Shown here: piece after piece, positions 7,694-18,780 of the stretch
Layout: the number at the start of each line of letters is the position of its first letter
How positions within the stretch are numbered: position 1 is the first letter of the stretch
Assembly: GCA_004151065.3 (NCBI GenBank)
Contig: NWUY0300004931.1
Span: forward strand, 10,695-37,787
Origin: Larix sibirica
Taxonomy: Eukaryota; Streptophyta; Pinopsida; Pinales; Pinaceae
Direction of reading: 5' to 3'
DNA length: 27,093 nucleotides
Program-made: the position numbers and the translations under genes
Notes under the pieces: generated by a model
What the model was told of the DNA's origin: nothing
Seen by the model: only the letters and a program-made list of their open reading frames with translations
Database searches by the model: none

Positions 7694-8199
7694 AGCGGAT
7701 CGAAAGAATATTAGAAGATCAACGCTTTGGCTGAGTTCTGAGTTTTGGGGATATGTAATTGGGTCCTGAGTTTGTTGATTCTGATCATATATGTAAATCC
7801 ACAATGAGTCTTTATGCATACTATTGTTTCTTGAGGTTGTAGAGTGGTGTGGATGTATTGTAAGAAATATCTACTACTTAATATAAATGAACATTATTGG
7901 GCTCCTTGAATCTTCTATGTATTCGATGCATCATGCTTTTTATTATATGCTTTATACCTGTTGTGTAACTATGTTGTGTGTATGATTAAGTATGTATAGT
8001 AAATGTATGTTGTAATATCGTGAATGAATGGAAAAAACCCCAGTTCATCCCTGCAGTTAACCCTCCTCATCATACATAAGTTCAGGTTGTGCTTCGGGTG
8101 AGACCTTCTCCTTTAAGGGATTGAAAATGCAACACACTAGACTACAATGTCACCTTTTGTTGGCAATTGCACAAGAACCCCCGTCTTCATTTTGTGCCA
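7694..8199 (+). repeat. 5' LTR of element B, second part (R and U5)
   Basis: Begins with the second copy of the 35-bp repeat (7694-7728) and then aligns with the 3' LTR from about 16925 to 17393. Shared blocks include ATATAAATGAA, GCAGTTAACCCTCC, GGATTGAAAATGC and ACACTAGACTACAATG. It ends in TTTTGTGCCA, matching TTTTGCACCA at the end of the 3' LTR, so the terminal CA is kept in both. Confidence 0.85.
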
Positions 8200-8204
8200 A
8201 AAAA

Positions 8205-8221
8205 TAGTTCCATTGTCGGGA
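8205..8221 (+). promoter_or_regulatory. Decayed primer-binding site (tRNA-Asp type)
   Basis: TAGTTCCATTGTCGGGA lies five bases after the LTR end. From memory of the family, many plant gypsy elements carry TGGCGCCGTTGCCGGGG here, complementary to the 3' end of tRNA-Asp. This site matches at about 12 of 17 positions, and most differences are C-to-T or G-to-A transitions, as expected from decay of methylated cytosines. Confidence 0.55.
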
Positions 8222-8880
8222 CTTGGTTTCTAACATGACGTTGTTAACTACATGGATGCACACGTATTGAAGATCCATGTTCAAGATTGGTGGGAAAAGA
8301 AGTTTGAGGAATTTGTAATACAAGAAGTTGAACTACAAGGGTGGGCTCCACCGAAACTTGGTGGGCTCCACCGAAACTTATAGAATACATCCTTTACGGT
8401 GGACTAATATTAGATCATTATGAAATTTTATGGGTAGAATTTCATGTGAAGTTATTCAAGTGGCTAAAAATACTTGCGGAAGCTACATAATACAACAACC
8501 AGTAATGAAGGATTGTGCAGTGGACTGGAAGAGAACTAGTAGCATTGAATCGATTATATACTCCACTAATTGGGGCTGTCAATTTTTGGCTAGAGAACAC
8601 TCTAACCGGGTACATTGTAAAATTTGCAACAAAAAAAAGTAATCTATGTCTAAAGCTTAAGAAGAGCTCAAGAAAGGAGCAAGAGGCAAATTGTGAAAGG
8701 AAGTTATGTTGTGGATTAAGACCTAGATGGTTGAATACATATTTTTTCCATTGAACTGGATTAGAATGGAGGAGTAAAACCCTCTTCCACTGGGGGAGTG
8801 GTCCAGGTGATGTTGTGAAGTTGCGGAAAATAGAGGTTCCACACAATCGGGGGGATCTATTAGTGATGCCAAGGACGAGC
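8222..8880 (+). other. Leader between primer-binding site and gag of element B
   Basis: About 660 bp. It contains an imperfect tandem GGTGGGCTCCACCGAAACTT at 8340-8379 (two 20-bp copies). Short open frames exist on both strands (the longest is 146 codons on minus, 8442-8882), but I recognise no product. It is expected to be the untranslated leader or the decayed N-terminal part of gag. Confidence 0.4.
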
Positions 8881-10778
8881 ATTTAGAAAGAAGAGCGATA
8901 ATATGTTAAAAGTGGTGAAATTGTAGATGAGAAAAGCAAAGAAAAGAAGTGTGCAACTAGAAGAGGAGTTGTAGAATGGATAGAGTAGTGAAGAGAGGGA
9001 AAATGAGTTGTGGAAGGTCAAGAAACGAGAGGAACTGGTCGGTTTGCGGCTAAGAGGAAGAGGAATAGAAGTGCAGGATGGCCTGGTAAGGAGGAGTTGG
9101 GGAGAAGGACCAAGTAAGGAAAGAGATCCTGAAGTTTAGTTTCCAAGTAGAGGATTGTTGAATCAGTCACCCAAGCCAGCCCAGTGAGAAGTTGTGGAAC
9201 AATCAAAGTTGTCAGGACCTACGGAAAATGGCGGAACCCCAAAAAGTGAACCCCCAATTATTGCGGAAGGAGATACTAGAAGTAATGGCAATAACACACC
9301 TTCGACTACCCCCTAGGCACTCTCATAAAATATGGTAATCCATTCTTGGCACTATGTTTTGTAGTTATCCTGGTATACAAATATAGTTGGTAGTTATAGT
9401 AGTTTCCAGGTTGGTTGAATAGTAGGTGGAAGTAGTAGCAACTCTTAGTAGAATAGTGGTAACATTGTGGAATTTTGGCTCAACCCAGACCTCAAGAATT
9501 TGTGTTGGTAGGACCCCTAGTTGCCAGAAAGGCTAGAGTACAAGTAGGAACGCCTATGAAATGCCCATAATTTTGAGGGAGAGGAGGTGGAGCTGATGCA
9601 AAACAACATTAGTTTCTTTGTGAAACCATTTGGAACTCTAGAGGGACTCCCGCATAAAATCTCATTGAATTTCATACCACGTTACATAGAAGAGAACTGC
9701 AACAGTATATGAAGTCGATCAAATGGAGAGATGTGAATGCACTAGCCTTCACTCTAGCAAAGATAAAGAAATTATGCCTAAATGAATATTCACAACCTAA
9801 GTCCGAATAACAAGTGATTGCAAAGTTAAGGGAAATTCGATAGATGCAGAGAGAATCTGCATGTGATTATGCACAATGATTCAAGGATGTATTTTCTAAA
9901 CTCTCGTTCCATGTGCATGACGCCCACCACAAGGAATGGTTTATTCAAGGGTTATTACCTCTTACTAGAATTCCCATGTCGCGGTCGGTTGTGGATTTTC
10001 CTCGAAATGATCTGAACAATATTGAAGCAATGGCTAATTACCCGATTGGCACTGCAATTGGAACTTCATTGCCTTCTGGGGACTTATCACAAGTACAAAG
10101 CTAGCTTGTTTCTCTAACTAAAAGGATTCAGGAGTTAAACCATATCAAAGCCAATATGAACACAAGTATGATGCACAAGATGTATAACGAAAGGCCATCA
10201 TGTATTAGAATGTCCCACAATGAGGGGAGGAATAAACCCACCAAGAGGACCATTCACCAGTGGTCCAAGTGCAATTGTTGCATAAGTCGTTGCAACAAAC
10301 CCATTTCATACAGTCGGTCATCCTATAATATTTTGATTCACAAAGCTCTTCTTTGAATGATTATTGTGAAATTTAAAAAAACATTTGACAATTCACCAAG
10401 ACTCTGCCCAATCCTGCAAAAGTATTCCTCAGTTCCAAATACACTATACTGTGGATTTTGCAGATCTACAATAAATAGTACAAATAAATGTAGATCTCTA
10501 GATGCATTAACAAAGAGGCTAAACCAATCTATATATCGGGTAGTAGATCGACCATAAGAATGAGGCGAAGGTGGAGGGCGCAAAAGAGGTTTTGGAGTTG
10601 GAGAAGGAGGAGGTTGTACAAGCTTGATTCAGTGAATTACAACTATAACCAAATTGGGCATTTGGCTCAAGACTATACCCTCCCGAAGATACCATGGTGT
10701 AATTATTGCAAAATGAACACTCACACTATTGAAGAATGTCCAAAGCTTATTGCAAAATGGGAGGATCATGCAAGATGA
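8881..10778 (+). pseudogene. gag: Decayed gag of element B
   Basis: The N-terminal part (about 9130-9320) reads as a polar, Pro/Ser/Thr-rich stretch, LSGPTENGGTPKSEPPI. The capsid-like core at 9730-10104 contains DYAQ, then FKDVFSKLSFHVHD and EWFIQGLLPLTRIP, the characteristic helices of the retrotransposon gag family in plants. Nucleocapsid motifs lie at 10635-10760. In the first knuckle the three Cys are Asn, Tyr and Tyr (NYNYNQIGHLAQDY); the second, CNYCKMNTHTIEEC, keeps the CX2CX4HX4C pattern. Stops (for example after DYAQ) and at least one frameshift near 10357-10560 make it non-functional. Gag would form the retrotransposon particle and bind its RNA. Confidence 0.85.
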
Positions 10779-11199
10779 CCGACAAATCTAATTAACTTTG
10801 GGCCACAATAAGACCACAGTCTAGCAGGATTTATTGTTACCATAGGAGGAGTGAGAATGGGTGGAGATCAAAATAGACCAAATTCACCTATGATAAGAAA
10901 AGAAACCCCATGAATGACGAACTACGACCCAATCCAGCAAAAATAAATTTATCAAGACACTGTCGAAATTTTTAAGCAAATGTCGATTCCACCAACTAGA
11001 GATGTGGCAGGACCATCCCCGAATGTTAGAGCGAACGACGCATTGAGAGGTTGTAGAAGAGATACAATTTCAGGGAAGGTAAGGGACCTTATCTCTTCAT
11101 GGTTCACTTTGCTAGGGGATATTTTGGATGATGAAAATTCAACTTGTAAGCCATGAAAAAACATTTGTGCAAGGAACTATGTCTAAAAAATCGACGAAG
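10779..11199 (+). pseudogene. Linker between gag and protease of element B
   Basis: Reads through as a decayed polar linker with stops (pieces such as MSIPPTRDVAGPSPNVRAN near 10980-11035). No conserved domain is seen. Its position between nucleocapsid and protease fits an unstructured spacer of the polyprotein. Confidence 0.45.
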
Positions 11200-11869
11200 A
11201 AATATGTACCCCACTTCCCGAAAGGACAACTCGGTTTGTGCAAAAGCAGAGAAAGAAGAGAACCAGGAGAGAATTCATATTGGATGCTCAAGTCCATGTG
11301 TGTGATATCAAGAATGTGATGCTATATTTGTGATATGATGTCAACATACTCCCAAATAAGTCTTGGGAGGCCATGGATTGTCCCTCCCTTGTCTACTCTC
11401 CTATTCAGTTGAGAATGACAAACCAATATCGTATATTTTCGATTGTCCGATTGGAAAATGTGGAAGTAGACTTAGCATGAGTAAAAACCTTCACTGATTT
11501 TGAAGTAAGCGAGATTATGGGAGGAACACATCCATATCTAGCTTTACTGGGAATAGAATGTCCCTATGAAAACTATGGTGTGATCGATCTGAAGAATGGA
11601 ACAATGAATTTTGAAGCCAATGGCATGCAGATTATGCAACCTCTAGACCCACTCCAGGGACCATGATACATTGAACCAGTACACATGAATATGGAAAGGG
11701 ATGTTCTGGATAACATATATTCTCTAACAATGGGAAGAAGAGAGGACTATGTGAATCCTACAACATACGACTCTATAAGCTTGAGAAGTATTCATTGCTT
11801 TGATAGTGAATCTGAAGAAGCATTGGATGTCTGGAAGTACGGACGACATGAGTTATCCTCCCGACATTG
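11200..11869 (+). pseudogene. Decayed aspartic protease region of element B
   Basis: Translation gives a β-rich region: VCDIKNVMLYL, then a stop, YDVNILPNKSWEAM, PSLVYSPIQLRMTNQYRIF, VEVDLA, FTDFEVSEIMG, YLALLGIECPYENYGVIDL and a long acidic tail to 11869. This is the retropepsin-like fold of plant gypsy polyproteins, with the ALLGI strand as the second signature. At the D-S/T-G active site near 11322-11336 the sequence reads L-stop-Y-D, so the catalytic Asp is lost and about one residue is missing. In an active element this enzyme would cut the polyprotein. Confidence 0.75.
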
Positions 11870-11906
11870 AGCAAAGATAAAATTGGTCTGATGAATCGAA
11901 GTAGAA

Positions 11907-12655
11907 GTGACAGATACTCTAGAATATGATGACATCAATGAATTGGATGGGTGTCTTCAAAAAATGAATCACTGTGTTGCGAAAGAATATCGATTGGACA
12001 TTTTGGATACAACACTCAAAGGAACTCCTGCAAGATGGTGGGAAACAAAAAAAGATGATATACCTAATTTGGGCACAACCCAACTAGCTTTGATGCTCAA
12101 TTTCAAACCTTCCAAGCATGCCAATAGAGCTCAAAATTCTATATGGACCAAACAAATCCTTTTGCTCACATTTATCAGTGTGAACAACAATGGCACACTA
12201 ATGAATTACAACCAGAATTTTGGGTTCACTGATTCTTCCATGATTTGGGACCCATTCCCAAAGCTTGGTACGTACATGAATAAACACGATGACAAATTGG
12301 GCATTGTAAGAAGCTAAGTGCAAAATTATGCCACAATTTCTCCTTCTCCGCAACTAGCGATTTAGTGATAGAGGCACTAACAACAATCCAAGAAACTCTA
12401 TTCACTGATAAATTGCAGAATGTCAAAACTTCATACATATGCCTGGTCCATCAATAGTATCCTGGTATGTTCATATCAATCCTAGAGATGGAATCATCTC
12501 TTTTCTATGCAAAGGTAAAAAAAAAAAATATGGACCTTGATGACCTGGAACACCTTAAGCACCTAACCTTCAATGAATCGGAGGGATCTCGGGAAGTACA
12601 ACAACAAAAACATGAAGAAAGTGGAGCATTTTATACATGGACTCTAAATCTATAG
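11907..12655 (+). pseudogene. Second gag-like module between protease and RT of element B
   Basis: Contains ELDGCLQKMNHCVAKEYR and then DTTLKGTPARWWETKKDDI (11990-12060). The L-K-G-x-A/P-x-x-W-W pattern is typical of the retrotransposon gag capsid domain. Frameshifted remains continue: HNFALSFLQ/HNFSFSATSDLVIEALTTI (near 12330-12390), then a Lys/Asp/Glu-rich linker to 12655. It lies after protease and before RT, unlike standard gypsy order. I recall plant gypsy polyproteins with a module like this in the same place, so it is probably a lineage trait rather than a rearrangement here. Function unknown. Confidence 0.6.
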
Positions 12656-12722
12656 AAAGTTAACATTGGCATAGAAGAGAAACAAAAAAATGGTGGCCAT
12701 AGGATACTATTGGGATTAACAA

Positions 12723-13620
12723 ATGGTATCTGAAATCATATCCCTTCTAAAAGAATATGAATATTTGGTTCTACAAGATTCTACAGAGCTTAAGGAGATC
12801 CAGGGTAATCTGGGAGAGATGAAGATTGTTTTGAAGCCCGATGCCAAACTAGTGAAGCATCGCTCGTATAGTTTGAACCCTAGAGTGAAACAAAAAGTAA
12901 AGAAGGAAATTGATCGGACGCTGAACGTAGGTCTAATTTTTCCTATAGATGAGTCAGAGTGGATCAACCCAATAATTTTTCAAGGCAATAAGGACACTAA
13001 GGATATTAAGAGTCTCTATCGAATATTGAAGTTTGAATTTTGCATGTGTTCACGACCCATTTCTGACACCATTCAATGATTAAGTATTGGATCAAGTAGC
13101 TAAGAATGATGCCTACTCTTTTACAGATGGATTCTTAGGATATTACTAGGTTCAGATCACAGAAGAAGATAAAAAGAAGAAAACCTTTACAACATAATGG
13201 GGCTCATTCGCTTTAATTTCATGCCTTTTGGACTGAAGAATGCACCTACCATCTTTTCAAGGATTGTGATAGAAGCTTTCAAGGAATTTCTTTACAAGTT
13301 CCTGGAGGTATACTTGGACGATTAGACAATTTATAGCCTCATCAAAGATCATGTAGTGCTACTTCGATTGATGTTAGATCATTTTCACCATATGAAAATT
13401 TGCTTGAACTTGCAAAAATGAATTTTGTACGTCCCCTTGGAAACTTATTGGGACACATTGTTTGTCGCGATGGAGTTGAGGTAGATCCTACAAAGATCAT
13501 TGTTACTGTGAATCTTTTGGCCACTACTTCTGTGAAGCCGTTGCGATCCACTTTAGGGCATATAGGCTACTACATATGGTTTATCTACAACTTAGCTTCT
13601 ATCACGACTTCTTTCTAACA
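12723..13620 (+). pseudogene. Decayed reverse transcriptase of element B
   Basis: Starts with the pre-RT segment GNLGEMKIVLKPDAKL, then VKKEIDRTLNVGLIFPI and SEWINPIIF, the usual entry to the fingers domain. The fingers part after 12980 is partly lost. The palm follows in another frame: FMPFGLKNAPTIFSRIV (13220-13270), EAFKEF and the catalytic EVYLDD (YLDD at 13311-13322). A TAG comes right after YLDD, where the family usually has Trp. The region continues with LNLQK, LLGHIVCRDGVEVDPTKI (13445-13500) and a thumb-like end TLGHIGYY. Several frameshifts and stops. RT would copy the element RNA into DNA. Confidence 0.9.
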
Positions 13621-14160
13621 ACTACTGAAGAAGGTAGAAGCATTTTACTAGATTGAGGATTGCGAAAATGATTTTTTAATACTAAAAGAAAAAATGGTCA
13701 ACACTCCCATCCTTACATTTCTTGATCAAGTAAAGCCATTTCATGTACATGTTGATGCTTCATACATTTCCCTTGGCATTGTGTTAGCTCAACCAAGAGA
13801 AAGCGACATTGATCACCATGTATAATTTGCTAGCAGGAAACTATCTTAGGCTAAACGCAACTACATGACTATAGAAAGGGAAGGACTGGCGATGATTTAT
13901 GCTTTGTAGAAGTTCCGCCACTACTTATTGGGAGGGAAATTCAAGTTTTTCATGGATAATTAAACTCTCAAGTAATTGGTAAACAAACCTATGCTAAAAG
14001 GCCTTATCTACATATGGTTACTCTTATTTCAAGAATTCTCTTTTGAGGTAATAGTGAACCTAGGAAAGTACAATTATGGGCTTGATCACTTGTTGAGAAT
14101 CGAAACAGGGGAAGCTAAAGGCCAGTTGATGATTAGTTACCTGATGCATATTTGTTCATA
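13621..14160 (+). pseudogene. Decayed RNase H of element B
   Basis: Motifs in order: LTFLDQVKPFHVHVDAS (first catalytic Asp, near 13745), GIVLAQPRESDIDHHV, ASRKLS.AKRNYMTIEREGLAM (Glu region), FRHYLLGGKFKFFMDN (second Asp region; the usual T-D-H is M-D-N), VNKPMLKG, WLLLFQEFSFEVIV and GLDHLLRI (final Asp). This is the standard gypsy RNase H plus connection. Stops interrupt it at several points, for example after DHHV and FMDN. The frame changes near 13976. Confidence 0.88.
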
Positions 14161-15420
14161 GTGGAATCTATTCTAGACCACTTAGAAGAAATTTCATTGT
14201 TCCTAACAACGAGGAAAGCACTAGATGACTATTCCATGGCATAAAAGCACCATTTAGTTGTACGAGCTACGAACTATCAATTGATTGAGGGACAACTCTA
14301 TAAATTGGGCATAGACAGAATTTTGCACCACTGCATGTTAGATCATGAACGCCATGATATTTATTGGGATGCCATGTTGGTGTTGCAGGGGTCCATGTTG
14401 GTGGAAAAGTGATTGGAAGGAATATCCCCCATGCTAGATTATGGTGGCCTACGGTGGTTAAGGATGCAAAATATTACGCAAGAACATGTGACATTTTCCA
14501 ATGAGTTGGTAAGCCTTCTTAACAGGATGAGTTACCATTAAAACCGGTACGTTCCTTACAACCATTTGAGAAATGGGAAGTTGATTTTGTTGGCCCCGTC
14601 AATCCTTCCATGAAATACTCAAAAGAACACTATATAATTACCACAACATACTACTTAAAAAGATGGGCCAAAGAAACACTAGTACGAGATTGCTTCGTAA
14701 AAACAATAACTCAATTCATTTACACAAATATCACCACTCGATTTGGGTTTCCTAGAAGCCTCACTAGTGACCAAGGCACACATTTCATTAACAACACTAT
14801 CACGTCCTTGACAAAGGAATTTCTAATACATTATCACAAAAGCAGTCTATATCTTCCACAAGCAAATCACACTGTGGAAGCCTTCAATAAAATTTTGGAG
14901 ACGAGGCTAACAAAGGTATGTTGCGCAAATCGAGATGACACAATTTCCATAGTATTATCAACATACAGGACCACTGCAAAGAAATTGCACAACCAGACTC
15001 CATTCTAATTGGTATATGGCAAAGAAGCAGTAGTCCCAGCAGAGTTTGTTCCCAGTATGTACATTGTGCATGCAATGCATATGAATGAAGAATATTCAGT
15101 TGTGAAATTACTTACATAACTAATGGAATTTGAAGAATATAATTTCTTAGCCAATTATCACGCAACAATGGAGAAATAAAGAAAAAAAACCTGACATGAT
15201 ATCCACATCAATCGAAAACATTTTAAACAAGGCGATTGAGTCTTACTCTATGACAGCAAGTTCTTGAAGCATCCAGGAAAGCTTCAGATGCATTGGTTGG
15301 GACCATTCATTGTTGTGTAAATCAAAGATTTTGTCTCTGTAAAATTAGCGTAACTCAATCGCATTTGCAGACCAAGTTGGGTGAATGGCGCATGCTTGAA
15401 ACCCTACATCTATGCTCAAT
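14161..15420 (+). pseudogene. Decayed integrase of element B
   Basis: The N-terminal zinc-binding (HHCC) region is at 14330-14510. The His pair is recognisable (AHVGVAGVHVGGK), but the second Cys is Phe (TCDIF). The catalytic core is in one frame: VDFVGP with Asp at 14583, SDQGTHF with Asp at 14769, and TVEAFNKILE with Glu at 14877. The last two are 36 codons apart, so the D,D(35)E triad is intact. A stop at 15006-15008 follows TPF. A C-terminal domain follows, ending in YDSKFLKHPGKLQMHWLGPF (15251-15310) and LKPYI. Integrase would insert the DNA copy into the genome. Confidence 0.9.
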
Positions 15421-16715
15421 GATTTTGCAATATGGCTCTCCTATCATAGGGAGCAAGTTAGAGTAAGAGTTAGTTTTGCAATTTTGGTTTTGGTTTCTTG
15501 CATCAGTCTAGTTATTTGTCCCAATAATATGTGTTTTGTGTGACATTTTTCTAAGTCTTCATGTAGCTAGTTCAAACCATTATTGTTCAAACATATTTAG
15601 TTATTTTATCGTCGTCGCCATGCCACATCAATAAACCTCATACTCACAACTTATCATTACCACACCACCTCATGCCAACCTAGATATTTCGTATCCAAAA
15701 CCGTTATGAATTGATTCAATCACACCTATCATGGCTCGTTCAAAAGAAATGATATTGATTTCTACCTATCATTAAATATCTGTTACATAATCACCCCATC
15801 CAATCTACAATCGTTGAAGAGTCAACTCGTTGTCACCTTGAATCCTTATTGAAACACTTTGTATTAACCTTGTGCACCATCCTGACACCCTAGTTGCTTA
15901 CCTTTTCTATGTAATCGCCATGAATAAGATCATTCCCCAATCCCTCCTACTCATTCGTATCCTTTCTGATATGAACCCAAATTGTTATATCTCAGCTGAA
16001 AATAACAACCTATTGCACCCCTTGCATCCCACTGCTTAGTCACTCTGCACATTAACAATTATATACTCAAAATCCTCAACGTGGACCTCTGTCCTAAGGA
16101 TTGATCAACATGTCAAAATAAATGGGCACTAGACACAAGAGAGTCCCTATATGTGAACTACTAGACAAAAGAATACAACAAAGGATACAGTTGCACTAAC
16201 TACATAGTAGTTGATACGAGGACACCTAGAAAGACACATTTTTTCTACTCCAATGGAAGCTATTAATGATGCTCACGTAGAGTATTGATTTCTTAGTGCC
16301 CTTGATGCTATGGCTAAATGGTATATTTTCCTTTCTTTCGCAAGGAATTTGGTCTCTCATTGAAAAAGAGACTATCGGTTTTCTGGGCATGATGACACTA
16401 AGAAAGGTGTTCTGAGGGATGAAAAATTTGAAGACCAAGCTACACTAGATGCATTTTCTCCCTATAACGACACAACCAAGAGGCAAGCAACATTACTTGG
16501 AAGTACTATCAGAATTCCAATACCAGCTACATAGGACACACTGCAAACATTTTGATATAGAAGCTAATGAGTTCTAACATACTCAGATATTCACATGAGG
16601 AAGATCAATTTTGTCATCGACTCCTTCATTTGAAGAGTCAACGCCAAAAGATATTTAGGCTTCAGGAATGCAATTGAGTTTACTCGAGGGCGAGTCAAGG
16701 ATTGTGGTCGGGGCC
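15421..16715 (+). other. 3' non-coding region of element B, with possible polypurine tract
   Basis: About 1.3 kb between integrase and 3' LTR without a recognisable domain on either strand. Long 3' non-coding regions occur in some plant gypsy lineages. The sequence just before the LTR (16687-16715) is G-rich but not a clean polypurine tract, so the plus-strand priming site is degraded. Confidence 0.5.
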
Positions 16716-17393
16716 TGTTGGCTCCTTCATTTTTTTAAAGGACCGTAATTATGGAAGCTAGTGTGGGATACAAGGAAAAAGTTATGGAAAAAACTAATGA
16801 CCGCAACTATTTTGGGTCCACTTCCACAACTATTTAAAGAGAACAAGGCAAAGTGAGAGAAGAGGAGAAATGAAGAAGGAGAGAATCGATGAGACGAAAG
16901 AGCAATAGAACAAAAGCAAATCCGAGTTTTGGCTAAAAACAATCTCTTATCTAATTTCGGGTTCTAGGCTATGTAATTAGGTCATGGGTTTTTATTGATG
17001 TATGCAATTCTATGACGAGTCATTCCGCGGATAGTAGATTGAGGATTTAGAGCGATGCAGATGTATTATATCAGATATCTATTGATTAATATAAATGAAT
17101 ATTATTAGCCCCCTTAAAAATTTTGTGTGTATGATGTGTGATTTTTTTTTTCTGTTCTGCTTAATGGTTGTTTTATGTATGATTAAGCATGTTCGATAAC
17201 TCTATGCCGCGATATTATGAATGGAGACAATCACTAGTTTATCCTTGCAGTTAACCCTCCTTAATCTACACAGTTCTTGGTTGTGCTTCGAGTGAGACTT
17301 CTCCTTTGGTGGATTGAAAATGCCAGCACACTAGACTACAATGATGCCCTTTTTTGGCCCCTGCGCAAGAACCCTAGTCTCTATTTTGCACCA
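16716..17393 (+). repeat. 3' LTR of element B
   Basis: 678 bp from TGTTGGCTCC to TTTTGCACCA, with canonical TG and CA ends. It aligns with the interrupted 5' LTR over its length and contains a TATA-like CTATTTAAAG at 16830-16839. R/U5 blocks such as GCAGTTAACCCTCC and ACACTAGACTACAATG are shared. The sequence beyond 17393 does not match the interior after the 5' LTR, which fixes the right boundary. Confidence 0.88.
16830..16839 (+). promoter_or_regulatory. TATA-like box in the 3' LTR
   Basis: CTATTTAAAG at the position homologous to CTATATAAAG in the 5' LTR, followed by the same ACAAGGCAA block. Confidence 0.5.
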
Positions 17394-17844
17394 ACATTTC
17401 ATTAGGTGCACCAGTGCATCTTTTATGTTAGTGCACTCGTGAGATGAGGTATATCAGGAGCACCGATTTTTTTTTCTTTTAAATGTTTTTATGTCTTAAA
17501 TGTTGCATTTTAATCTTTAACGCACCGGTGCATCTTGGTGCTTAATACGCACTGTCGAGTTTTTTTGAGAAGTAAATATTATATAGTTTTTGAAATGGCA
17601 TCAATTTTTTTGGATGTCGGTGCGCTTCCTAATTAGGTGCACTGGTTTATCGGTGCTTTTACAATTTTGGTGAATCGGTGCATTAGGTTGTTAAGTGCAC
17701 CAGTGTGGTTGTTATGTTTAAGCGCATTGAGAAAAACGTCCTTAAAAACATCCACCTACCCACCTGAGCTATAAATGGATAAATGGGCTCTTTTTTGTGA
17801 AGGATCTACAAAAGCCTCTGCTAGAAGGTGTTTTTCTTGTAGTG
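17394..17844 (+). mobile_element. Right end of a CACTA-type (En/Spm-like) DNA transposon, copy 1
   Basis: The right end at 17821-17844 reads, on the minus strand, CACTACAAGAAAAACACCTT, the CACTA superfamily terminus. Upstream, short motifs of the type GTGCACCGGTGCA recur at about 17405, 17521, 17600-17640 and 17680-17700, in both orientations, as expected for subterminal transposase-binding repeats. The left part is missing; the fragment abuts the end of the gypsy 3' LTR. The 3-bp target repeat cannot be checked without the left end (right flank AAA). No transposase is visible. Confidence 0.75.
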
Positions 17845-18780
17845 AAATCCCACTTATTTCAAATGATTTAATGCACAAGAGAATAACGAATACATGCACC
17901 TATTAAGAGTTCATATAAAGGAATGAAACTCCTCAAATGCTCATAGCCTCATGTATACAACCAACATGCCACTAAAAGAAATCACTCATAGATGATTAAT
18001 AATGAGCACGTGGAAACATTACAATCAATTATCATAGTAAACTAATGTGCTTCAACAAGATCCTTGGTAGTGAGACTTTTTTCAATCGTCATATCATCAA
18101 GGCAAAGAATAGTCGAAGAAAACTCAAAGATTATCAAACCAAGCTAGTCATTCAACTGAATTCAAGGTAGAGATCAACTAGTCATCCAATCAAAAGAAAT
18201 TAGAGATAATTCAAGACATTTATAACCAAAACAAGTGCATTAAATGATTGGGTAAATTTGATCAAGATTGCCTTTAAGGTGAGATGCATAGTTGTTGTTT
18301 ACCCTTGTGTGATTTTAGAGTAAGTGTAGATAGAGACATCCATAAACATTTAGTACTTGCAATATTGTTTCACATCATTGTCACTCAATCACAAATAACT
18401 AATGATTAAAGGCAAGGAGGAAACCAAGCATTGATCATTCAATGAACAAAGGTAATTTTCATGAGAGAGGCAATATTAAATAAGAAAACAATTGTTGACT
18501 TATTCAATCCTCCAGAAAAAACTAAAAGTCAATAACTTTAAGAAACACACACCAAACTCAGAAGAGAAACTAAAGAAGGTTAACACCACAACTTGCTCAA
18601 TCATCAATCAAACAATGAAAGAACAAAGAGCACGATCACATCTTTTAAGGAAAACATTTTCCTTTCACTCAACCCAGATTATGTAATTAAAGAATAGTGA
18701 TATGAAGCAACGAGAAAATATGTTCCCAATCAAAAATCAAAGAGATCAATGAAGAAGTAAGACCCAAAGAGTTGGTGTCA
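17845..18780. other. Unassigned AT-rich sequence
   Basis: About 930 bp. Only short open frames (for example 18492-18686, 64 codons, Lys/Thr-rich), with no recognisable domain or repeat. Confidence 0.4.

Larger units (their letters stand above)
5176..17393 (+). mobile_element. Nearly full-length, decayed Ty3/gypsy LTR retrotransposon, element B
   Basis: Two related LTRs flank a coding region in the order gag, protease, gag-like module, RT, RNase H, integrase. RT before integrase defines Ty3/gypsy rather than Ty1/copia. The total span is 12.2 kb, of which about 2.3 kb is a secondary insert in the 5' LTR. Without it and the 35-bp duplication, the 5' LTR is about 704 bp, in good agreement with the 678-bp 3' LTR. 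The LTRs have diverged visibly, I estimate to roughly 80 percent identity by eye. Every coding module carries stops or frameshifts. No 5-bp TSD is apparent, which fits an old insertion. Confidence 0.9.

Noticed and set aside
8442-8882. 146-codon open frame on the minus strand
   Set aside because: It lies antisense in the leader of element B, has no recognisable domain and is likely chance openness.
5176-17393. Endogenous pararetrovirus or env-bearing errantivirus-like element
   Set aside because: Paired LTRs, an integrase with a D,D(35)E core and no movement-protein or envelope-like region fit an ordinary Ty3/gypsy retrotransposon.
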